Assembly (NCBI GenBank): GCA_035281845.1
Contig: DATEVL010000038.1
Coordinates: 23,676 to 87,675 of the forward strand
DNA: 64,000 bases
Direction of reading: 5' to 3'
Origin: DATEVL01 sp035281845
Lineage (GTDB): Bacteria > Chloroflexota > Anaerolineae > Anaerolineales > E44-bin32
The position numbers and the translations under genes are program-made. Positions 58,989 through 64,000 of this stretch are shown in pieces (position 1 is the first letter of the stretch; each line of letters begins with the position of its first letter). The notes under the pieces were generated by a model, which saw only the letters and a program-made list of their open reading frames with translations, did not search any database and was not told the origin of the DNA.

Positions 58989-61817
58989 ATGAAGCAGCGG
59001 CTACTTGCGGCCTTCATGTTGGCCGGCGCTGTCCTCCCCGCCGGTTTTCCCCTGGGTCTCCCCTCAAGGACTCTATCGTCGGCTGGCGGCTCGCCGGTCC
59101 GGGGCCAAGCGCCTCCCGCCGACCGGGCGGAAGAGCTTCTGGCCGATATGGGCCCGGACGAGCGCGTAGGCCAGCTCTTGCTCATCGCCTTCGATGGAGC
59201 TGAGCCCGAGGAGCCCATTCTCGATTTGATTCGGCGCGGCCATGTATCCGGGGTGGTCCTGCGCGCCGCCAACGACAACTTCACGCCATCGCCAGGCACC
59301 GCGGCAGACATCGAGGCGTTGATCGACACGGTGCAGCAAACGCGCCTCAGTTCTTCGTCCACGGAGCCCACGCCCCAGCCGACTGAGGCGCCGACCGCCC
59401 CGGTCTATGTGCCACTCTTCGTCGCGCTGTCGTTGAATCGAGAGGGGTCGGCCGACCCCGAAATCCAAAGCGGTTTGAGCGAACCCGTCACGCCGATGGC
59501 TCTGGGCGCCGCGTGGGATCCAGCCTTGGCTGAGGATGCGGGAGAGCAGACCGGACGCGAGCTCGCCGCGCTCGGGTTCAATCTTGTGCTCGGGCCGTCC
59601 TTGGATGTTCTCGACGAGGCTTCGCAGGGAAGCCCGGGCGACCTGGGGGTGGAGGGTTTTGGGGGCGATCCCTATTGGGTCAGCGAATTAGGGCGGGCCT
59701 TCGTGCGCGGATTGCATACGGGTGGAGCGAATCGGCTAGGTGTCCTCGCCAAGCATTTCCCAGGCACGGGCAGCAGCGACCGCCCGCCCTCAGACGAAGT
59801 GGCAGCGGTTCGCAAGTCGATCGAGGGGCTGCGGCAAGTCGACCTGGCGCCATTCTTCAGCGTCACACTGGGGGTGCCAGGAGAAGATGCCTCGACCGTG
59901 GACGGCGTCCTCCTTTCGCACCTGCGCTACCAGGGGTTGCAGGGGAATATCCGTCAGACCACGCGGCCGGTCAGCCTGGATCGTTCGGCCCTGACTCAGA
60001 TTCTCGGGTTGGATACCCTCCCGGCATGGCGCCTAGCCGGCGGGCTGATTGTGTCGGACTCGCTTGGGTCGCGCGCGGTACGCCGCTTCTTCGACCCGTC
60101 CGAGCAGACCTTTAGCGGCCCGCAAGTCGCGCGAGAAGCGTTTCAGGCAGGATCCGACCTGCTGCTGCTCGAGGACTTCGTCTCCTCCAGCGATCCAGAT
60201 CAGGCCACGACCGTCCGCAAGACATTGGAGGCGTTTGTCACCCGGTACCGCGAAGACGTTGTCTTTGCCGAGCAAGTGGACGAGGCCGCCTTGCGGATCC
60301 TGCGTCTGAAGCTCCGTCTGTACGGCGGTCGCTTCAGCCCACAATCGGTCGTCCTGACGCCCGGCGTCTCCAGGCTTCAGCCGTCCTCGGCGTTGGCATT
60401 CCTGGTGGCCCGGAAGAGCGCCAGCCGGGTGAGCCCAGCGGAGCTGACCCCCGAGATGCTCGCGCTTGTTCCGACGGCAGGTCAACGGCTTGTCGTTTTC
60501 ACCGACCTGATGGAATCGAAACAGTGCTCAGCGTGCGTGGCCGAAGCGGTCATTTCAGTGGATTCTTTCGAGCAAACGATCGCCGACCTTTATGGACCGC
60601 GAGCCGGGGGCCAGGCCCGGCCGTGGAATCTCACCTCCTTCAGCATGGCCGATCTGGCCTATATGCTGGGCGAGCGCCCCCCGTCGGACGCCGTCTTGTC
60701 GTTGGCCGACTCCGACAACGTAGGGGCCGCGTTGGATGCGGCCGACTGGGTGGTGTTCAACGTGCTCTCGGCGGCCCCGGCTCGATACGGGACGGATGCG
60801 CTCAAGCTGCTCCTCGACCGGCATCCGGAGCGACTGCAAGGCAAACAGATTGTCGTTTTCGCTTTTGGTGCGCCGTATCCGCTGGACGCGACGGACCTGA
60901 GCAAAGTTGACTTGTACTATGCGTTGTATGCGTCGGGTCCCTCGTTCGTCGGCACCGCGGCGCGCTTGCTGTATCAGGAGCTCAACCCGGAAGGCGATCC
61001 GCCGGTCAGTGTCCCGGGCGTCGGCTATCGTCTTCTGGATGGCTTGAGCCCAGACCCGGGTCAGAAGATCGGCCTACAGGTCCGTTCGACCGAGGCCGGA
61101 TTGGAATCGGCGACCCCTGAAGCGGGGTTCAGCGTCGGCGACAACGTCTTTCTTGAGACGAGCGTTGTGCTCGATCACAATGGCCGAGCCGTGCCCGACG
61201 GGACGCCGGTGGAATTCAACATCACCTATCCCGGAGAGAGTTTGAGTTCCGTGCTGCAATCGACCACCTTCGAGGGTGTTGCCCAAGCTACCATCAGGCT
61301 CGACCGGACGGGCCTATTGACCATTCGGGCAGCCAGCGACCAGGCGCGCGTCTCAGACATTGTGCAGCTCGATGTCGAACAGGGTGTGCCAGCCTTCGCC
61401 ACGGTGATTGCGCCGACTCCGGCTCCGACGTCGACGTCGGAGGCGACCGATACCGCCGTTTCGCCGGCGGTTCTGGCAGGGCAGGCGGGCGGATCCAACG
61501 GGGGCCTCGGTGCTGGAGGCGTGGCGCTGCCCGCTGGAGCCCTATTGCTCGGCCTGCTATTCGCCGGCGGAGCCGGAGGCGCGGGCTATTACCTGCTGAA
61601 GCGAAACGGGGCAGGCTCTCGCGACTCAATGCGAGCCACGGCCATCGGCGCCACCGGTGCGCTGCTCGGATTCAACTACCTGGCCTTGGGCCTTCCCGGA
61701 AGCAACGGCCTGATGCTCGATAACGCTTATCTGGCCCTGGCCCTATTCTGCGCTGCCGGCGGGGCGGCCGGCGTCTTCGCGGCGAGTTCCTGGTGGAAGC
61801 GCGGTTGGCAGCGCTAG
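58989..61817 (+). CDS. GH3-type exported protein with Ig-like domain and three C-terminal helices
   Basis: A 942-residue protein. A signal peptide is seen at 1-25. Residues about 45-440 are a GH3 (NagZ-like) barrel: DERVGQLLLIAFDG, GVLAKHFPGTGSSDRPPSDE, VDLAPFF, VDGVLLSHLRY and GLIVSDSLGSRAV with the nucleophile Asp. The NagZ loop KHFPGHGxxxxDSH is altered: the His residues are missing. A second sugar-binding-like domain and a Big-1-like Ig domain (about 690-800; DGTPVEFNITYPGE) follow, then Thr/Ala linker and three hydrophobic helices at the end. A peptidoglycan-linked role is likely, but the loss of loop residues may reduce activity. Its stop overlaps the convergent kinase stop by 4 bases. 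Confidence 0.85.
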   Translation: MKQRLLAAFMLAGAVLPAGFPLGLPSRTLSSAGGSPVRGQAPPADRAEELLADMGPDERVGQLLLIAFDGAEPEEPILDLIRRGHVSGVVLRAANDNFTPSPGTAADIEALIDTVQQTRLSSSSTEPTPQPTEAPTAPVYVPLFVALSLNREGSADPEIQSGLSEPVTPMALGAAWDPALAEDAGEQTGRELAALGFNLVLGPSLDVLDEASQGSPGDLGVEGFGGDPYWVSELGRAFVRGLHTGGANRLGVLAKHFPGTGSSDRPPSDEVAAVRKSIEGLRQVDLAPFFSVTLGVPGEDASTVDGVLLSHLRYQGLQGNIRQTTRPVSLDRSALTQILGLDTLPAWRLAGGLIVSDSLGSRAVRRFFDPSEQTFSGPQVAREAFQAGSDLLLLEDFVSSSDPDQATTVRKTLEAFVTRYREDVVFAEQVDEAALRILRLKLRLYGGRFSPQSVVLTPGVSRLQPSSALAFLVARKSASRVSPAELTPEMLALVPTAGQRLVVFTDLMESKQCSACVAEAVISVDSFEQTIADLYGPRAGGQARPWNLTSFSMADLAYMLGERPPSDAVLSLADSDNVGAALDAADWVVFNVLSAAPARYGTDALKLLLDRHPERLQGKQIVVFAFGAPYPLDATDLSKVDLYYALYASGPSFVGTAARLLYQELNPEGDPPVSVPGVGYRLLDGLSPDPGQKIGLQVRSTEAGLESATPEAGFSVGDNVFLETSVVLDHNGRAVPDGTPVEFNITYPGESLSSVLQSTTFEGVAQATIRLDRTGLLTIRAASDQARVSDIVQLDVEQGVPAFATVIAPTPAPTSTSEATDTAVSPAVLAGQAGGSNGGLGAGGVALPAGALLLGLLFAGGAGGAGYYLLKRNGAGSRDSMRATAIGATGALLGFNYLALGLPGSNGLMLDNAYLALALFCAAGGAAGVFAASSWWKRGWQR

Positions 61818-62800
61818 GAGAGACTGGCCAGGATTGCCAGCAGCAGAACCCCGCCGAAAGCCAGTGCGATGCCTCGATCTAGCGGGGTCATCCGCGAGAG
61901 GAAGATCCTCCACGACCTGGCTGGGGGAAACGGCGCGGGGGAACCGGAGGGCGAGGCCATCAGCGCGTCCCTGAAGCTGGCTGCATCCGGCGGCCGTTGG
62001 TCCGGGTGCAAGCTCATGGCGGCCAGGACCGCCTGTTCGACTTCGCTGTCGATCGCCGGGTTCCATTGGCGGGGCGGGATCAGCGTCTCTGGACGCAGGA
62101 AGCGTTCTTTTGCTTCCGGTGGGGGATGGTTGGTCAGGAGGTGATACAGAGTAGCACCGAGGGCGTAGACGTCGCTGCGCGGCTCGGTGTGACCGGTGTC
62201 ACCGCCGTATTGTTCGAGCGGGGTGTAGAGGGCCGTGCCTCGACCCTGGATGACGGTGACAGTCATCTCGTCGGGCAGCATTTGCTTCACCAGACCGAAG
62301 TCGACGAGTTTCACCAGCCCGGTGGGCGTCCGTTTGATGTTCCCGGGTTTGATGTCGCGGTGGATGACCGGCGGTTCCTGGTGGTGCATGTAGTCAAGGG
62401 CATCGAGCAGTTGCATCGCCCAGCCGACGACGACGGCCACATCCAAGAACTGCTGCGCCCGGCGAGCCTCGTCCATCAAGGACTTGAGGTCCTCTCCTGG
62501 AACGAAATCCATGACCAGGTAGTCCCGGCCGGCTTCGCTGAAATAGTCGGAGACCTTGGGAAGGTTTGGGTGATCGAGGCGGGCCAGCACCGACGCCTCC
62601 CGATAGAACTGCTCGCGGCTTTCCTCTCGAATCCTTTCCGGCAACTCGGCTTCGTATTCCACTTCCTTGACGGCACAGATGCGACCCGGCAGCCGGCCGT
62701 CCTCCGCCTGATAGATCGAGCCCATGCCTCCCCGGCCGATGACGTCCTGGATGACGTAGCGATCGCGCAGCGTAGTGCCGACGGCGAGGGTGGGAGACAT
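61814..62800 (-). CDS. Ser/Thr protein kinase with C-terminal membrane helix
   Basis: A 328-residue PknB-type kinase: GRGGMGSIYQAED, AVKEVEYE with the ATP-binding Lys, HRDIKPGNIKR, DFGLVKQ and DVYALGATLYHLLT. A Pro-rich linker leads to one C-terminal helix (about 305-325) with nothing outside the membrane. It is divergently transcribed from the FHA-domain regulator, whose -10 box overlaps its own. The kinase probably phosphorylates a Thr that this FHA domain can read. Start ATG at 62800 (MSPTLAVGTTL). Confidence 0.9.
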   Translation of the reverse strand: MSPTLAVGTTLRDRYVIQDVIGRGGMGSIYQAEDGRLPGRICAVKEVEYEAELPERIREESREQFYREASVLARLDHPNLPKVSDYFSEAGRDYLVMDFVPGEDLKSLMDEARRAQQFLDVAVVVGWAMQLLDALDYMHHQEPPVIHRDIKPGNIKRTPTGLVKLVDFGLVKQMLPDEMTVTVIQGRGTALYTPLEQYGGDTGHTEPRSDVYALGATLYHLLTNHPPPEAKERFLRPETLIPPRQWNPAIDSEVEQAVLAAMSLHPDQRPPDAASFRDALMASPSGSPAPFPPARSWRIFLSRMTPLDRGIALAFGGVLLLAILASLS

Positions 62801-62850
62801 CTCGAAGAGGCCTTCGTGGATGCGGGAGCGACTTCCGCCGTCCGGAGGTG

Positions 62851-62858
62851 ATTATACT
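62851..62858. promoter_or_regulatory. Overlapping divergent -10 boxes of kinase and FHA gene
   Basis: The same eight bases read TATAAT on the minus strand (62856-62851) and TATACT on the plus strand (62853-62858). The two RNA polymerases would compete for this site, so expression of the kinase and the regulator could be mutually exclusive. Confidence 0.6.
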
Positions 62859-62886
62859 TGCGGGGCGCCATGCCACTGTGGGAGTC

Positions 62887-63564
62887 ATGTCCGGAGACGA
62901 GAGCCCCACGCCTGAAAACCCGTACCTGATCGCTCAGTCAGGCCCCGATCAGGGTGAGCGCTGGGTGCTGCAGCACGACCGTCTGCTGATCGGCCGCGGC
63001 GCCGAATGCGACGTTGTGATTCCGGATCGACAAATCTCGCGGCAGCACGCCCGTCTGGTGCGAACCCCGCAGGGGATCGTGGTCGAGGATCTGGGCAGCA
63101 AGAACGGGACCCACGTCAACGGGTCGCGTATCGTCTCTCCGACTCTTCTCCAGGATGGGGACATCATCCAAGTGGCCTTCAGCCAGGAGTTGATGTACGT
63201 CGCCTACGACGCGACCTTGCCGCTGGAAGGCCCCGACTTCGGCCGCTTTGGTCGATTGAGGATGGACTCGCGGAGCCACCGGGTGTGGTTACGCGGAATG
63301 GAATTGTCGCCCCCGCTGTCGGCTCCGCAGTACCGCTTGCTGGAAGCGTTGTACCGGCAGCCGTCGCGTGTCGTTCCGCGGGAGGAGGTCGTCGGCCAGG
63401 TGTGGCCGGACGTGGCCGGCGATGGGGTTTCAGAGCAAGCGATCGATGCGCTCGTCCGCCGCCTGCGAGACAGGCTGGCGGAGGTTGACGCCGGCTATCA
63501 ATACGTCGTCACCGTCCGAGGCCATGGATTCCGCCTCGACAACCCGGCGGACGAACCAGGCTGA
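62887..63564 (+). CDS. FHA domain-winged helix (OmpR-type) transcription regulator
   Basis: A 225-residue protein. Residues about 20-100 are an FHA domain that binds phosphothreonine: LIGRGAECDVVIPDRQISRQHARL, then LGSKNGTHVNGSRI. Residues about 120-220 are an OmpR/PhoB-type winged helix: LSAPQYRLLEALYRQPSRVV, REEVVGQVWPD, and IDALVRRLRDRL with the closing VRGHGFRL wing. The ATG at 62887 has GGGAG just upstream. It is divergent from the kinase at 61814. It could regulate genes after the kinase phosphorylates a partner or itself. Confidence 0.93.
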   Translation: MSGDESPTPENPYLIAQSGPDQGERWVLQHDRLLIGRGAECDVVIPDRQISRQHARLVRTPQGIVVEDLGSKNGTHVNGSRIVSPTLLQDGDIIQVAFSQELMYVAYDATLPLEGPDFGRFGRLRMDSRSHRVWLRGMELSPPLSAPQYRLLEALYRQPSRVVPREEVVGQVWPDVAGDGVSEQAIDALVRRLRDRLAEVDAGYQYVVTVRGHGFRLDNPADEPG

Positions 63565-63604
63565 GCGCGAAGGCTGCCAGGGCGAGGCGCCTCTGGCAGC
63601 CAGG

Positions 63605-63997
63605 TGGAGATGGCGGGAATCGAACCCGCGTCCGAAAGCCTCAGTCGGCGGACATCTACAGGCGTAGTCGGCCGTTTGAGTCTCACCCGGCCGGGGCGCG
63701 GCCGACGCGTCTCCGGTGGGGCCAGCCACTTGGGCCCGAAAGCCCTTCTTATCCGCAACCCGCGGCCAGTTGCGGGGCACCTCGGCGATCATGTGCGCCC
63801 TGGCTCCGCCCGCCGAGGAGGCAGGCCGGGCGCGCCCCTTGACGGGGCAGGCTCAGCGCATCGTCAGCTTACGCTGCGAGCGGCAGAGCCGCGTAGCTTG
63901 TGCGGTTGGCACTTAGCTGTTGCGCTGATTTAGCGAGCTCGGCGCCTCTCGGCCTGCAGTCCGTCGCCATCCGCCTCCGTCGAGACCGTTCATCCCC
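63605..63997 (-). ncRNA. ssrA: tmRNA
   Basis: Rescues stalled ribosomes. The 5' end GGGGATG (63997-63991) pairs with CATCTCC (63612-63606); the discriminator is A (63605) and CCA is not encoded. The T-arm GGGTTCGATTCCC is near 63613-63630. The tag frame starts at the resume codon GCC (63910) and reads ANRTSYAALPLAA to a TAA at 63871-63869. It is the standard one-piece form of about 393 nt. The promoter lies outside the window to the right. Confidence 0.95.
63869..63910 (-). CDS. tmRNA-encoded proteolysis tag
   Basis: The 13-codon frame ANRTSYAALPLAA plus stop inside ssrA. The LAA end is the normal ClpXP/ClpAP-type degron. The resume Ala is inferred from the upstream AGT and the typical A-N start. 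Confidence 0.85.
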   Translation of the reverse strand, partial: ANRTSYAALPLAA

Positions 63998-64000
63998 TCA

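Overview
The window is a 64 kb piece of a GC-rich bacterial chromosome. It carries single-copy housekeeping genes with no phage, plasmid or CRISPR content. The gene mix points to the Chloroflexota (Anaerolineae-like): a bacterial mevalonate-pathway decarboxylase, an N-terminal zinc-ribbon (DUF5679-like) fusion on topoisomerase I, Ser/Thr kinases with C-terminal membrane segments, an FHA-winged-helix regulator, M23 and GH3 enzymes with unusual fusions, and many hairpin-rich intergenic repeats. This is inference from gene content; no 16S gene is present. tRNA and tmRNA 3' CCA ends are not encoded.

Layout. 0.2-5.0 kb: tRNA-Asp, dprA, manC, topA. 5-8 kb: a two-helix membrane protein and a dgt-greA pair. 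8-14.4 kb: SCP2-like and DUF4242-like small proteins, a hairpin repeat block, a GMC oxidoreductase, a tungsten-type aldehyde ferredoxin oxidoreductase and the NAD(P)HX repair enzyme. 14.5-18.1 kb: ytxG/ytxH-like pair, then a cysteine desulfurase-mnmA operon for tRNA thiolation. 18.2-22.9 kb: eno, a zinc-ribbon membrane protein, radC and an M23/TIM-barrel protein. 22.9-28 kb, minus strand: acyP, AEC transporter, HEAT protein, site-2 protease, mvaD, ParA-like ATPase. 28.3-31.6 kb, histidine theme: tRNA-His, hisS behind a probable His-His leader-peptide attenuator, and hutH. 31.8-39.1 kb: kinase with anti-sigma-like ectodomain, MOSC protein, a three-gene complex-I-like membrane cluster that lacks the usual proton-channel lysines, and a long coiled-coil protein. 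39.5-41.4 kb: selB. 41.5-50.1 kb, minus strand: amidohydrolase and a glycerol regulon (aquaporin, glpK, GNAT, glpA, glpB, glpC). 50.1-54.1 kb: Yip1 protein, fmt, DUF4870 protein, recJ. 54.1-54.7 kb: a 476 bp inverted-repeat element without a convincing gene. 54.7-63.6 kb: glycosyltransferase, AAA ATPase, glycerophosphodiesterase, PLP dehydratase, GH3 protein, and a divergent kinase/FHA-regulator pair. The window ends with a complete tmRNA gene.

How it works together. Glycerol is imported, phosphorylated by GlpK and oxidised by the GlpABC complex, which would deliver electrons to the quinone pool. The downstream glycerophosphodiesterase could feed the same pool. Many genes have a TATAAT-like -10 box ending only 7-11 bases before the start codon, so leaderless or near-leaderless mRNAs seem common here. 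Against that background the long hisS leader, with a 16-codon peptide containing adjacent His codons followed by an intrinsic terminator, stands out. The other leading candidate for something undescribed is the antiporter-like membrane cluster at 34.4-37.9 kb.
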